Virus record (IMG/VR): IMGVR_UViG_3300045965_000135
Coordinates: 1 to 32,850 of that record
Reading direction: 5' to 3' (one strand)
From: a virus
DNA length: 32,850 nt
In this document: one piece after another, positions 6,851 through 14,489 of the stretch
Layout of the letters: every line of letters starts with the position of its first letter
Position numbering within the stretch: position 1 is the stretch's first letter
Notes under the pieces: model-generated
What the model was told of the DNA's origin: nothing
The model's input: only the letters and a program-made list of their open reading frames with translations
Database searches by the model: none
Position numbers and translations under genes: made by a program

Positions 6851-7990
6851 CTACGAGCTGGGATGGTACTGGTGGCGCAGTGTCGGGCCGAGCGCCCGGT
6901 TGATCGTCTGCCGCAGCGAATCGAGCGCACTCGGATCCGTGCTCATCAGCATGCCGCTCATGTTGATCGTGACGGGGGCCGCGCCGGCGGTGGACGGGAA
7001 TCCAATCATCGGCGTTTGCTGGCCGCCCTCGCCGAACATCATGAGATTGCCGGGGGCCGCCGGGGCGTTGACTTTGCCCGTCGCCGGATCGAACGTCACC
7101 ACGTTTTGATTGAGCGGTTGCGAGACGCCGACGAAATCCTGATACTTCGTCGCCTCGAGCGCCTTGAGGGCTTCGGTGGCCTGGCGGTGCGCCTCGACCT
7201 CGGCACGCAGCATCGCGGCGTCGTTCTCCATCCAGCGGATCCCCTGCTCATTCTGATAGTCACGCCACGCCTTTTCGTCCTTCGCTTGCTGCTCGAGGGC
7301 GCGGGCGTGATCGGCAATCAGCCGTTCGTTGACGTAATTCTCAAACGCGCGATTCGCTTCGTTCGATTGCCGCGTGATGGCATCCTGCGTGGCCGTCCGT
7401 TCCTTGAACCGGGTCAGAAAGCGTTGTTGCAGCGCATCGGCGGCATCGGCCGCGCGTTCCTCATACCGCGCCAGGTCCGCCGCTTGCACGGCCGCGATGC
7501 GTGCGGCCTCGGCGTTGAGCTGCATGGCCACCGTAAGGTCGGTAATCTTCACGCCACTCCACGCCGTGGCCCGTGCGAGCTCGTCTTGGGCGGTACTGGC
7601 CACCTTCGTGCCCTGCGTCCAGCCAGCCGTTTGATACACGATGTCCGTGAGCTTCTCGTCCAGAGACGTATAGTCGCGCACGACTTCCGCCACCTTGAGC
7701 GTGGCGAACGCGGCCCCCACGGCGAGGGCCGCCGGGCCGAGGGTCGTCATCGCCTGACTGGTCGTCGTGATGATCGCCCCGAGCTCGTTGAACGCGCCGG
7801 CGAGCGGGCCCAAGCGCACGCCGGCCAGGGCCGCGATGCGATCGATACTCTGGAGACTCGTGCCGAGCGTGGTAAACGCACTCGTCGCCTTGATGGCGCC
7901 GGCCTCGAATTTCGCGAGCTCTGCGGCCGACACTTTCACCGCCTTGTCGAAATCGGAGAAATCGGCGGCGAGCGATCCCGTGATCGGCAT
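6851..7990 (-). CDS. Tail tape measure protein (short)
   Basis: A 379-residue protein directly after the tail chaperone genes, the canonical place for the tape measure. The start ATG 7990 shares its A with the chaperone stop (TGATG). The N-terminus is helical, a hydrophobic stretch follows at about 60-100 (LGAIITTTSQAMTTLGPAALAVGAAFATL), then long charged coiled coils (about 160-290) and a low-complexity C-terminus. The family sets tail length at about 1.5 angstrom per residue, so this one would give a short tail of the order of 55-60 nm. That estimate is inference. No lysozyme or peptidase domain is seen. Confidence 0.85.
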   Translation of the reverse strand: MPITGSLAADFSDFDKAVKVSAAELAKFEAGAIKATSAFTTLGTSLQSIDRIAALAGVRLGPLAGAFNELGAIITTTSQAMTTLGPAALAVGAAFATLKVAEVVRDYTSLDEKLTDIVYQTAGWTQGTKVASTAQDELARATAWSGVKITDLTVAMQLNAEAARIAAVQAADLARYEERAADAADALQQRFLTRFKERTATQDAITRQSNEANRAFENYVNERLIADHARALEQQAKDEKAWRDYQNEQGIRWMENDAAMLRAEVEAHRQATEALKALEATKYQDFVGVSQPLNQNVVTFDPATGKVNAPAAPGNLMMFGEGGQQTPMIGFPSTAGAAPVTINMSGMLMSTDPSALDSLRQTINRALGPTLRHQYHPSS

Positions 7991-8511
7991 CAGTGATCAC
8001 CGGCCCCGGGTGTCGGCGGCGAGGAGCTCATCGACGAGGATGGCGTAGACATCGGCATCCAATTGGCCGACCCATTCGTACCGCCATCCGCAGCGGATCG
8101 CGATGGCGAGATCGCTGACGATGGCGGCCCGGACATCAGGGTTTTTTTTTCGGCCTCCCGCTCTGCGTCCATGTCCGCCTGGTGACGGGTGATCGCGTGC
8201 ATGATCTCGAGGAACCTGGGATAGCCGAGCGCATTGAGCGTGGCCGTGAGTTGGTCGGCCGGCAGGCCACGAATGATCACTGGCTTGCCCTCGGCATCCG
8301 TCAACGACCAATCCACCAGATAGGCGAGGATCGGCGCGAGATCCATTTGCAGCGGATCGAGCTCTGCGGCTTCGCCGGCCCGTACGCGTTTGTACATCCG
8401 GGCGTAGAGCTGCCGCTGCTCGCCGGCGTTGAGTCGTTTCTTGACGAGGATCCAGTTATCCTCGGACAGACTCACGCGTACCGTTTCCGGGCTGACAAAC
8501 CACGATCCCAT
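7990..8511 (-). CDS. Tail assembly chaperone, frame-0 product (gpG-like)
   Basis: A 173-residue reading if no frameshift occurs. The ATG at 8511 has GGAG 6 bases upstream. Residues 1-123 (MGSWFVSPETVRVSLSED, then LVKKRLNAGEQRQLYARMY and LGYPRFLEIMHAITRHQADM) look like a genuine helical tail chaperone. After the A9 run at 8150-8142 the frame-0 reading becomes Ser/Pro-rich and unlike a conserved protein, although no stop occurs until 7990. The stop overlaps the tape-measure ATG. In lambda-type phages this protein and its frameshifted form coat the tape measure before tube assembly. Confidence 0.75.
   Translation of the reverse strand: MGSWFVSPETVRVSLSEDNWILVKKRLNAGEQRQLYARMYKRVRAGEAAELDPLQMDLAPILAYLVDWSLTDAEGKPVIIRGLPADQLTATLNALGYPRFLEIMHAITRHQADMDAEREAEKKTLMSGPPSSAISPSRSAADGGTNGSANWMPMSTPSSSMSSSPPTPGAGDH
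7997..8511 (-). CDS. Tail assembly chaperone, -1 frameshift product (gpGT-like)
   Basis: A 171-residue product made by reading frame 0 to the second AAA codon (ending 8143) and then slipping back one base, so that EKK continues as NPDVRAAIVSDLAIAIRC and on to WVGQLDADVYAILVDELL. The shifted tail is acidic, helical and protein-like, unlike the frame-0 tail. This matches the programmed -1 frameshift known from tail chaperone genes lying just upstream of tape measures. An alternative is a one-base homopolymer error in the assembly, in which case the fusion would be the only product. Confidence 0.75.
8142..8150 (-). promoter_or_regulatory. Slippery site A9 for -1 frameshift
   Basis: The minus strand reads GCC GAA AAA AAA ACC. 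Tandem AAA codons followed by A allow both tRNAs to re-pair after a -1 slip (A-AAA-AAA type). A homopolymer this long can also cause transcriptional slippage. It is the longest homopolymer I noticed in the window. Confidence 0.8.
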
Positions 8512-8773
8512 ACTGCTCCGGTGGCCCCAACCGGGCCGAGAGGTGGCCGCCGACAATCGTGTGCTCGAGCACGGGGAACGCGAGATCCCCGAACGGTTTC
8601 GTTGGCACAATAAACCGCAGCGGCCGCCGCGAGAGATTGAAGGCATCCGCCATCACGACGGCGCCGCGGACCTTCCACGTGTCGCCCTGGCCCGTCAGCG
8701 TGTAGCCGTTGATTGCCGCGGCCACGTAATAGCCCCACTCGAGCCGGGCCACGACGCCCTTCCACGTCACCAC
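8456..8773 (-). CDS. Small tail-module protein, unknown
   Basis: A 105-residue protein between the tail tube and the tail chaperone. No ATG fits. GTG at 8773 (or 8770) starts directly after the stop of the tube gene (8777-8775), consistent with re-initiation. The sequence is beta-rich (WGYYVAAAINGYTLTGQG, ALADAFNL-like NLSRRPLRFIVP, LEHTIVGGHLSARLGPPEQ). Its 3' end overlaps the chaperone start by 56 bases. No family is recognised. The position suggests a tail accessory or chaperone-associated factor. Confidence 0.65.
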   Translation of the reverse strand: MVTWKGVVARLEWGYYVAAAINGYTLTGQGDTWKVRGAVVMADAFNLSRRPLRFIVPTKPFGDLAFPVLEHTIVGGHLSARLGPPEQYGIVVCQPGNGTRESVRG

Positions 8774-8774
8774 G

Positions 8775-9182
8775 TCACGTCGTCTCGAGCGTAAAATCTC
8801 CGGCCGCCGCCCAATTGCCGCTGATACTCACGGCCCCATCGGCCGCGCATTCGATCGACGCATCGAGATAGGCCAGGCCGGTAAAGAGGAACGTGGGATC
8901 GGTGATGGACGGGATGAGCTCGAGCGTGACCGGCGTGGTCCCTTGCGCTACGGAGAACAGTTGCGGCGAGCTGGCCGAATTCCACCAGCCCCCGTACGTC
9001 CCGGTGGCATCGGGAAGGCCCAACACGTATTGAATGTTGGCATCGCCAAACGCCGTTACCGGGACCCGCTCTCGCGACATTTCGAGTGTCCAGGCGTTCA
9101 GGTCGGCCACCACCACCGTCGTGGAGCCGCCGGCCGGATCCATTTTGATCTGGCCCGTTGATCCGTGTCTGCGTCCGGCCAT
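8775..9182 (-). CDS. Major tail tube protein
   Basis: A 135-residue protein with GGAGG 5 bases before ATG 9182. The features are typical of siphophage tail tubes: a short flexible N-terminus, WTLEMSRERVPVTAFGD, YVLGLPDATGTYGGWWNS, and a beta-rich C-terminus ending in AAAGDFTLE. It forms the stacked hexameric rings of the tube. Its place between the tail completion and chaperone genes agrees with this. The strong ribosome-binding site fits a highly expressed structural protein. Confidence 0.85.
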   Translation of the reverse strand: MAGRRHGSTGQIKMDPAGGSTTVVVADLNAWTLEMSRERVPVTAFGDANIQYVLGLPDATGTYGGWWNSASSPQLFSVAQGTTPVTLELIPSITDPTFLFTGLAYLDASIECAADGAVSISGNWAAAGDFTLETT

Positions 9183-9194
9183 CGTTGCCTCCGT

Positions 9195-9611
9195 TTACGT
9201 ACTCATCACCACGCGGTAGTGCCCGCCGCGGTGGAACCAGCGGATCGTGGCGTCCACGTCGTCGACTTCAATGAAGCGGATCCGCGCCTCTCGGTACATG
9301 GCCATCGGCGAGTACCCGGTGGCCGTCAACGCCTGGTGATCGAGCAAGGCATCAATCCGCGCCGCGGCCGCCTTGATATTCGGATTCGCACTCGAGAGCC
9401 CCACCGCTTTCACGAGATACAGCCCATCCTCGTGTGAGCGCGCGTTGAAGCTGAAGGCGTCCGCTTCGCTGAGCAAGGACACGAGCACGTACCGCTGACT
9501 GTTCGGCGGGGCCTCGTCCATGAACACGCCATTCGGCAAGAGGCCTGTCAGCGTGGCATCGCCGGCCAGCTTCGCGACGAGGGCGGCGTCAATGTCGCTA
9601 CTGTCCGGCAT
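9195..9611 (-). CDS. Tail completion/terminator protein (DUF3168/gpU-like)
   Basis: A 138-residue protein. MPDSSDIDAALVAKLAGD and then DEAPPNSQRYVLVSLLSE, followed by KAAAARIDALLDHQALT and EVDDVDATIRWFHRGGHYRV, match the layout of small tail terminator proteins that cap the tube and join it to the head. In that family, conserved features are the start helix, the P-x-x-Q-x-x-P-type strand and a final RI-like strand. The ATG 9611 overlaps the end of the neck protein gene by 14 bases. The gene order neck, terminator, tube is the standard HK97-like order. Confidence 0.75.
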   Translation of the reverse strand: MPDSSDIDAALVAKLAGDATLTGLLPNGVFMDEAPPNSQRYVLVSLLSEADAFSFNARSHEDGLYLVKAVGLSSANPNIKAAAARIDALLDHQALTATGYSPMAMYREARIRFIEVDDVDATIRWFHRGGHYRVVMST

Positions 9612-10047
9612 CGCCTGATACTCGCAATCCGTGCCGCTCGAGCATTGCCCGCAGGGCCGCGTACATCTGGACGCGGGCCCTCTGCATTTCCGGAATGAAC
9701 ACTTTCACCGGCGGCGTCCGGCCCCACATCCGGCCCGTGCCGTGCGGGGCGCCGCGTTTCGAGGTGTAGTGCCGCGCCTCCGTGCCATATTCGAACAAGT
9801 GGGCATGGGGCGCATGCGCCGTCACCTTTGATCGGGCCGAGAGTGCCGAGGCCTCATGCACCACGTCCACCGACTCTTGGAGGTTGCCCGTCACCCGGTG
9901 TCGCCCGTAGCCGGTGCGGATCGCCACGGCCGCGGCGTTGCCGTGGTCCTCGATAATGTGCCCGCCCTCGCCGGCGAGCGCCATCGGCAGGCGCATGAGA
10001 TCCCGCCGCAATTCCGTGAGGCCGTGGAATGCCAGCTGTAATCTCAT
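9598..10047 (-). CDS. HK97 gp10-like neck/tail-joining protein
   Basis: A 149-residue protein. The centre holds the family signature: GYGRHRVTGNLQESVDV, APHAHLFEYGTEARHY, GRMWGRTPP, then PEMQRARVQMYAAL. HK97 gp10-type proteins sit at the head-tail interface. The ATG 10047 overlaps the end of the adaptor gene (ending 10044). Length and neighbours agree with the family. Confidence 0.85.
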   Translation of the reverse strand: MRLQLAFHGLTELRRDLMRLPMALAGEGGHIIEDHGNAAAVAIRTGYGRHRVTGNLQESVDVVHEASALSARSKVTAHAPHAHLFEYGTEARHYTSKRGAPHGTGRMWGRTPPVKVFIPEMQRARVQMYAALRAMLERHGLRVSGDAGQ

Positions 10048-10382
10048 GGCGCCGTCTGTTCCTCGCAGACGAGTTCGAGCGTGATGTTGCGTTCCTCGAG
10101 GTTGCGCACACTCGTCACATGCAGCGTGCGGCCGCGGAACGTGAGTTGCGTCTCCGTCGTGATGTCGGGCCGCCAGCGGCCGCGCACGATGTGACTGGCC
10201 GTCGTGATCACCGTGCCGGCCGATACCTGCTCGAGCTCACGTTGAGTCGCCGGATCGATCGAGCAATGCCACGTGGGCGGATCGAGTGGCGCCGGGCCGA
10301 TGGTGTACCCCCCGTCACCATCGGGCACCGGCGCCCCGAGGCCGGCCAGCGTCACGACATGCCGATAGGCCCCGATCGTCAT
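10044..10382 (-). CDS. Head-tail adaptor/stopper (SPP1 gp16-like)
   Basis: A 112-residue protein starting MTIGAYRHVVTLAGLG. The ATG 10382 forms ATGA with the upstream stop. The pattern is a small beta-barrel: YRHVVTL near the start, PTWHCSIDPATQRELEQ, VSAGTVITTASHIVRGRWRPDI, and TFRGRTLHVTSVRNLEERN near the end. This matches phage head closure/adaptor proteins that follow the gp6-like connector. Those proteins bind below the portal-connector and hold the DNA in. Confidence 0.8.
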   Translation of the reverse strand: MTIGAYRHVVTLAGLGAPVPDGDGGYTIGPAPLDPPTWHCSIDPATQRELEQVSAGTVITTASHIVRGRWRPDITTETQLTFRGRTLHVTSVRNLEERNITLELVCEEQTAP

Positions 10383-10687
10383 GCGATCACCGGATCGCGT
10401 ATCCGCATCAACAGTCGGCGGATCGCGTCCCACACGGCCTCGTCGACGGCATCGGGGGCCAGGTCCTCGCCGCGATGTTCGTAGAGCTGCGCCGTGAGGA
10501 GCAGAATCGCGGCCTGCACGCGGCCCGGTACCGTCGTCTCATCCCACGCCGGATCGGCCTTCGGGCCGAGATAATCCACGATGGCGTCCGTGGCCTGGTC
10601 CGCTTTCATCTGGACGTCCACGTCGTGATCGCTGTCCGTGATCCGGAGATGGGTCTTGGCCGTGGCGAGCGTGACGAGGGCGGCCAT
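10379..10687 (-). CDS. Head-tail connector (HK97 gp6-like)
   Basis: A 102-residue, mostly helical protein. MAALVTLATAKTHLRITDSDHD followed by KADQATDAIVDYLG, then VQAAILLLTAQLYEHRGED and VWDAIRRLLMRIRDPVIA. This is the classic HK97 gp6/gp15-type connector layout, which forms the ring under the portal. The ATG 10687 overlaps the TAA of the preceding gene (TAATG). The family and position agree. Confidence 0.85.
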   Translation of the reverse strand: MAALVTLATAKTHLRITDSDHDVDVQMKADQATDAIVDYLGPKADPAWDETTVPGRVQAAILLLTAQLYEHRGEDLAPDAVDEAVWDAIRRLLMRIRDPVIA

Positions 10688-11193
10688 TATTTCGGATCCT
10701 TCCCGTCCCGGCCATCGCGGCCGCGCATCACCATCAGTTGCCACGCCGCGGCCGCTTCGCCGGGCCGGGTGCCGGTAGTCGTCAGGCAACACCAGGCCGA
10801 GCGTTGATGCGTTACCACGTCGCCGGCATCATAGGTCCGGCCCTCGGTGTACGTGCCGCGGTAGAGCACCACGGGCAGCCGAAAACTGCGTTCCTCGAGG
10901 CGTTCCGCCGAGGCCCAGCGCAACGTAAACGTCCGTTCCCCGTCGTACGCCACGTCAAACTCTTTCACGCCGAGACCATCCACGCCGGGCGGCCCGGACG
11001 GCCCCGGCACGGGCGCGCGTGTCTCGAGCACGGCCACCCGCTCCCGCACCATGGCGAGCGTGCCGGCGAGCTCCGCGGCCGTGGCCTCGAGCCGGAGCCG
11101 GGCCTCATCGGCGGCCGCCACGCGCAGGCCGAGCGGCGCCAGGGCGGCCCGCATCGCGCGCGCCACGGCCTCGGCCAACACGTCAGGCCGCAT
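10687..11193 (-). CDS. Collagen-like protein with carbohydrate-binding-like module
   Basis: A 168-residue protein between portal and connector. Residues 1-60 form a long helix (AVARAMRAALAPLGLRVAAAD). A short collagen-like GPSGPPGVDG lies near residue 65. A beta segment (FDVAYDGERTFTLRWAS) follows, then a module resembling chitin/carbohydrate-binding domains of the CBM5/12 type (YRGTYTEGRTYDAGDVV, AWCCLTT, GEAAAAWQLMV), ending GRDGRDGKDPK, which also has collagen-like Gly spacing. It is probably a head decoration or surface-adhesion protein. The function is inferred from domain resemblance. Confidence 0.7.
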   Translation of the reverse strand: MRPDVLAEAVARAMRAALAPLGLRVAAADEARLRLEATAAELAGTLAMVRERVAVLETRAPVPGPSGPPGVDGLGVKEFDVAYDGERTFTLRWASAERLEERSFRLPVVLYRGTYTEGRTYDAGDVVTHQRSAWCCLTTTGTRPGEAAAAWQLMVMRGRDGRDGKDPK

Positions 11194-12562
11194 GCTCGAG
11201 CGCCTCCAGGGCGTTCGTCAGCAGGCCGGCAAACGCGGCCGCCTCGAGCTCGTCCGATTCGTCGTCATCGGGCATCGGCGCCGGGGGCATGGCCGGTGTC
11301 GGTTTGCTGAACGGTTGATCCGCGTCCCGTTCGGACAGTGCCTCGAGCGAGTAGTACTGCTGCTGCATGTATGGCGACTCGCCACCGGGCACCGGGCCGA
11401 GGTTGAAATACCGCTGTCGCGCCTCGTTCGGCGACACGCAGCCGGAGGCCACGCCATCGGCCGCCGCTTTCGTCGACGTCGCGGTATCCATGCGCAACAA
11501 ATCGGTCAAATCGAATTCGGTGCCGAAGGGTTTGGGGAGCTCGAGGCCTTCATCCAGGCAGAGCTCGATATTCTCAATCAGCGATTGCAGGCAGTCGGCG
11601 TAGTACTGCTGATTGAGGGATTCGATGTTGTTGTACGTGGGCAGCGGCCCGATGCCGACCTTGTAGGCCGGCATGTGGAAGGTGGTACACACCGTGAGCC
11701 CGGTCCAGTTCAGTTGTTCGATCAACTGCGCATCCACCGGGCGCATCGTCAGCGGTTCGTACTTCAGGCCGCCGGCGAGCACGGCAATCTGGCCGGCGTT
11801 GTCGCCGGTGAAGCCCGCGGTCCAGTCCGCCTTGAGCTTGTCGGCCTGTTCCTTTTTGATTTCGCCGGGGGCCGTCAGGATGCCGGACGGTTGCGCCCCG
11901 TTCGCGAAAAATTTGCTCGAGGCGTTCTGAATGTTGAGGCCCTGCATCGCCGCCAGGCCGCACGCGAAGATTGGCGACACGCCAATCAGCGGATGAAACA
12001 GCGGCACCATCAAATCGTGGATGATGTCGCGCGCCGGCACCGTGACCGGTTCTTGCGCCGGCAGGCTCGAGAGGTCGTCTCGATCGAGGCGATAGAACAC
12101 CGCCCCGTCCTCCGACACCAACACTTGCACCCGCAACGGGTGGAGCGGATAGAGCGCCGTCACCACGCCGCGATCGTCCCGCTGCTTCAGGATGTAGGCG
12201 TTGCCGTATAGCAGCTTGGACACGATCCACGATTCGAAAAACGTGATGCGCGTTTGATAGCGATTCGGTTTTCGGAGCACTGGCGAAAACGCGGGGGATT
12301 GCGTTTCCGTCCAGATGCCGTACTGATCCTGCGCGACGAGGCGCAGCCGGAGCTTGCCGATATCGGAGGCAATCAGTGTGACGCAGGCGTAGACGGCGGA
12401 ATAGGCCGTGACGGACTCGAGCGGCAGGGATTGATTGAGTTGCCAGGCGCCGGTGAACGGCTCACGGACAATCAGCGGCCACCACCCACCCCGGCCGCTG
12501 AGTGGCCGAAGTGGGGGCAGCAACGCCTTAACCCGTTCGACGAGGTACTGGCCGATCGTCAC
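11183..12562 (-). CDS. Portal protein (HK97 family)
   Basis: A 459-residue protein starting with GTG 12562, which overlaps the TGA of the capsid gene (GTGA). Signatures: SLPLESVTAYSAVYACVTLIAS near residue 45, KPNRYQTRITFFESWIVSKL with YGNAYIL near 100-125, GLAAMQGLNIQNASSKFFANG near 205-225, and a Glu/Asp/Ser-rich C-terminus (PMPDDDESDELEAAAF). Portal dodecamers form the DNA entry vertex. Length and gene order agree with the family. The TGA lies 11 bases inside the next gene. Confidence 0.92.
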   Translation of the reverse strand: MTIGQYLVERVKALLPPLRPLSGRGGWWPLIVREPFTGAWQLNQSLPLESVTAYSAVYACVTLIASDIGKLRLRLVAQDQYGIWTETQSPAFSPVLRKPNRYQTRITFFESWIVSKLLYGNAYILKQRDDRGVVTALYPLHPLRVQVLVSEDGAVFYRLDRDDLSSLPAQEPVTVPARDIIHDLMVPLFHPLIGVSPIFACGLAAMQGLNIQNASSKFFANGAQPSGILTAPGEIKKEQADKLKADWTAGFTGDNAGQIAVLAGGLKYEPLTMRPVDAQLIEQLNWTGLTVCTTFHMPAYKVGIGPLPTYNNIESLNQQYYADCLQSLIENIELCLDEGLELPKPFGTEFDLTDLLRMDTATSTKAAADGVASGCVSPNEARQRYFNLGPVPGGESPYMQQQYYSLEALSERDADQPFSKPTPAMPPAPMPDDDESDELEAAAFAGLLTNALEALEHAA

Positions 12563-13914
12563 GGGCCAACAGTGAAACGGGCCGGATACGTGGCGCCCGT
12601 CAGGTACATGACGGCATTGGCGTGTACGCGTTTCCAGTTAATGAATCGCTCGGCCCGCAATCCCACAGAATTCGTTTGCCAGAGACTCACGTACACGGTG
12701 GTGGCATCCGCAGGCGAAACCGGTGCGCTGTCCATTTGTAACGAGGCCTCGGCCGACATGTCGATGCTCACGCCTCCATCGTCCGCGTAGAGAATGCGCG
12801 ACGGTTGGAGGGCGATCACATTGGTGCCGGCCGCTTGACTCGTCACGACATTGATGCCCATGAACGATCCGCCGTTCACGGTGACACCGGGGAAGGCCGG
12901 CGATCCATCCGAGTTCTTCTGGAACGACAACGCCAGCGCGTTCGCCTCGGACATGATGATCGTGGCGCCGGCCGTCGGAATACCCGCAGCCGCAAAGCTC
13001 GAGATGAGCGCCAGGATGTCGGCAAGCGGATCCGTGGTGGCAGCTGCCGTGGGCGCACCATTGGTAATCGAGGCCGGATTGACGCCGGCCACTGCGGCCA
13101 CGGCCGGATCAATAAATTGCTGATCCAAGAACTGGGCGATCCCGGCGATCATGTCGTCACGACACAATTGCTCCGCGGAGGGATTCGACAACCGCATGAG
13201 TTCTTGCGTCAGCACGATGATGCCCGCAGCCTTCGTCACGCCTAGCGTTTCACTCGAGAATGCGAGCTTGGTTACGGGCTTGGGTTTGGTCTCGCCGACC
13301 CACCCGTACGTGCCGCCGGCCGTCTGGCTCGGCACCTTGACATTGAAGGGCACGGTTCGCAGGCCGGGAATCCGACCCAGGATCGTTTTCGGGCGCAGGA
13401 GCTCGAGAAAATCAGCCGAGATGATCGGGTTGACGAGCGGTCCCGCCCAATCGGCGCCCGTGGTCGTACCGGGAGCGACGGCGGCTTTCAGCTCTAAGGC
13501 GACTTCCGGCGTACTGGACTCCCACCGCTGTCGTGCGTATTCGGCCGCTTCGAGGCGATTGCCCCGGCACGTCACGAGTGCGCCCGCATAACGGGCCATC
13601 CGAATCCCCGGATCCACGGTCGCTCTGACGGAAATCACCGAGCCGCCACGAACCACGGCTGCGGCCGTGGAACTTGTGCCCGCTGTAGACGTGATCGGTG
13701 TGGCAGTCGCCGCTTGAAGCGTTTCGAATTCTTTCAGCCGGGCGACGTGCGTGTTGAGGTTGGTGACTTCCGTTTTCAGCGTCTCGTATTCCTCGGCTTG
13801 CGGGCCATCGAGTGTGGCGGCATCCTTGGCCGCGGCGGCCATGATCTCCGTCATCCGGGTTTGTTTGACGGCGCGGGTGTTTTCAAATTGCGTGATTTGT
13901 TCGGCCGTGGTCAT
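12559..13914 (-). CDS. Internal-start form: scaffold plus major capsid protein
   Basis: In-frame ATG at 13914 within the fusion gene, preceded by GGAGG at 13923-13919 (four bases between). It would give a 451-residue product starting MTTAEQITQFENTRAVK, which is the delta scaffold plus capsid without the protease. A capsid needs hundreds of copies but only tens of protease copies, so such a start would solve the stoichiometry of the fusion. Evidence is the sequence only. Proteolytic release from the fusion is the alternative route. Confidence 0.55.
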   Translation of the reverse strand: MTTAEQITQFENTRAVKQTRMTEIMAAAAKDAATLDGPQAEEYETLKTEVTNLNTHVARLKEFETLQAATATPITSTAGTSSTAAAVVRGGSVISVRATVDPGIRMARYAGALVTCRGNRLEAAEYARQRWESSTPEVALELKAAVAPGTTTGADWAGPLVNPIISADFLELLRPKTILGRIPGLRTVPFNVKVPSQTAGGTYGWVGETKPKPVTKLAFSSETLGVTKAAGIIVLTQELMRLSNPSAEQLCRDDMIAGIAQFLDQQFIDPAVAAVAGVNPASITNGAPTAAATTDPLADILALISSFAAAGIPTAGATIIMSEANALALSFQKNSDGSPAFPGVTVNGGSFMGINVVTSQAAGTNVIALQPSRILYADDGGVSIDMSAEASLQMDSAPVSPADATTVYVSLWQTNSVGLRAERFINWKRVHANAVMYLTGATYPARFTVGP

Positions 13915-14439
13915 ACGGCCTCCGTTCATGCGCGGGCCCGTGATGCCGGGCGAGTGAAGGCCTGACGCGGCCAGGTCGAACGCTTTCACGAGGCGAATCG
14001 TGGCCTGTTGATTCGCCGGAATCGTGACGAGCGACACTTCCAAGATTTCCGTCTTGGAAAACTTGATGGTGCCATTTTTCAGAAATTCAATCGCATCCCC
14101 AATCACGCGCCAGCCGATCGAGGCGCCGGTAATCAGGCCGGCCGCCACCGATTGCCACGCCTCATCCACCCGATCCTTGACGCGGCCCGGCGTCTCGAGC
14201 ACGGGCAACGTGGCTTCGAATGTGATGTCCCCGTTCTGCTTTTTCAGCGTGACGGAGCCCACCGGCTGCGTTTGATCGTGGTGGAGCAGGAGCGGTACGG
14301 GATTCGTGAACGTGACGCCGGCGGGATCGATGATGTGATCCTGGCGATCGAGGTCGGGTGTGGAAGCGATCCCGTGAATCGTCCGCGTGGCCGCGTCCAC
14401 GGCCTTGACGTTCAGCAGCATGTAGGCGTCTTGCCGCAT
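12559..14439 (-). CDS. Prohead protease-major capsid protein fusion
   Basis: A 626-residue protein. Residues 1-165 are an HK97-type prohead protease (VDAATRTIHGIASTPDLDRQDHI; LLLHHD with His53/54; GLITGASIGW with Ser107; EILEVSLVTIPAN with Glu134), giving the family's His-Ser-Glu pattern. Residues about 180-245 are a coiled-coil scaffold (delta) region. Residues about 270-626 are the HK97-fold capsid (GPLVNPIISADFLELLRP; RIPGLRTVPFNVKVP; WVGETKPKPVTKLAF; ADDGGVSIDMSAEASL; RAERFINWKRVHANAV). In most relatives the protease and capsid are separate genes. An internal start at 13914 may supply extra capsid chains. Confidence 0.92.
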   Translation of the reverse strand: MRQDAYMLLNVKAVDAATRTIHGIASTPDLDRQDHIIDPAGVTFTNPVPLLLHHDQTQPVGSVTLKKQNGDITFEATLPVLETPGRVKDRVDEAWQSVAAGLITGASIGWRVIGDAIEFLKNGTIKFSKTEILEVSLVTIPANQQATIRLVKAFDLAASGLHSPGITGPRMNGGRMTTAEQITQFENTRAVKQTRMTEIMAAAAKDAATLDGPQAEEYETLKTEVTNLNTHVARLKEFETLQAATATPITSTAGTSSTAAAVVRGGSVISVRATVDPGIRMARYAGALVTCRGNRLEAAEYARQRWESSTPEVALELKAAVAPGTTTGADWAGPLVNPIISADFLELLRPKTILGRIPGLRTVPFNVKVPSQTAGGTYGWVGETKPKPVTKLAFSSETLGVTKAAGIIVLTQELMRLSNPSAEQLCRDDMIAGIAQFLDQQFIDPAVAAVAGVNPASITNGAPTAAATTDPLADILALISSFAAAGIPTAGATIIMSEANALALSFQKNSDGSPAFPGVTVNGGSFMGINVVTSQAAGTNVIALQPSRILYADDGGVSIDMSAEASLQMDSAPVSPADATTVYVSLWQTNSVGLRAERFINWKRVHANAVMYLTGATYPARFTVGP

Positions 14440-14489
14440 GCCGCGATACGTTGCGACTGCAACCGGGCCGCTGTCGAGTTTTTAGATAT

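Noticed and set aside
5887-6930. N-terminal extension of the S74 fibre to 6930
   Set aside because: The extra 29 residues are Arg-rich, overlap the tape measure 3' end in another frame and precede a good start just after the tape measure stop.
6680-7996. Plus-strand ORF of 438 codons opposite the tape measure gene
   Set aside because: It is Arg-rich shadow sequence. The tape measure on the minus strand is supported by position, overlaps and composition.
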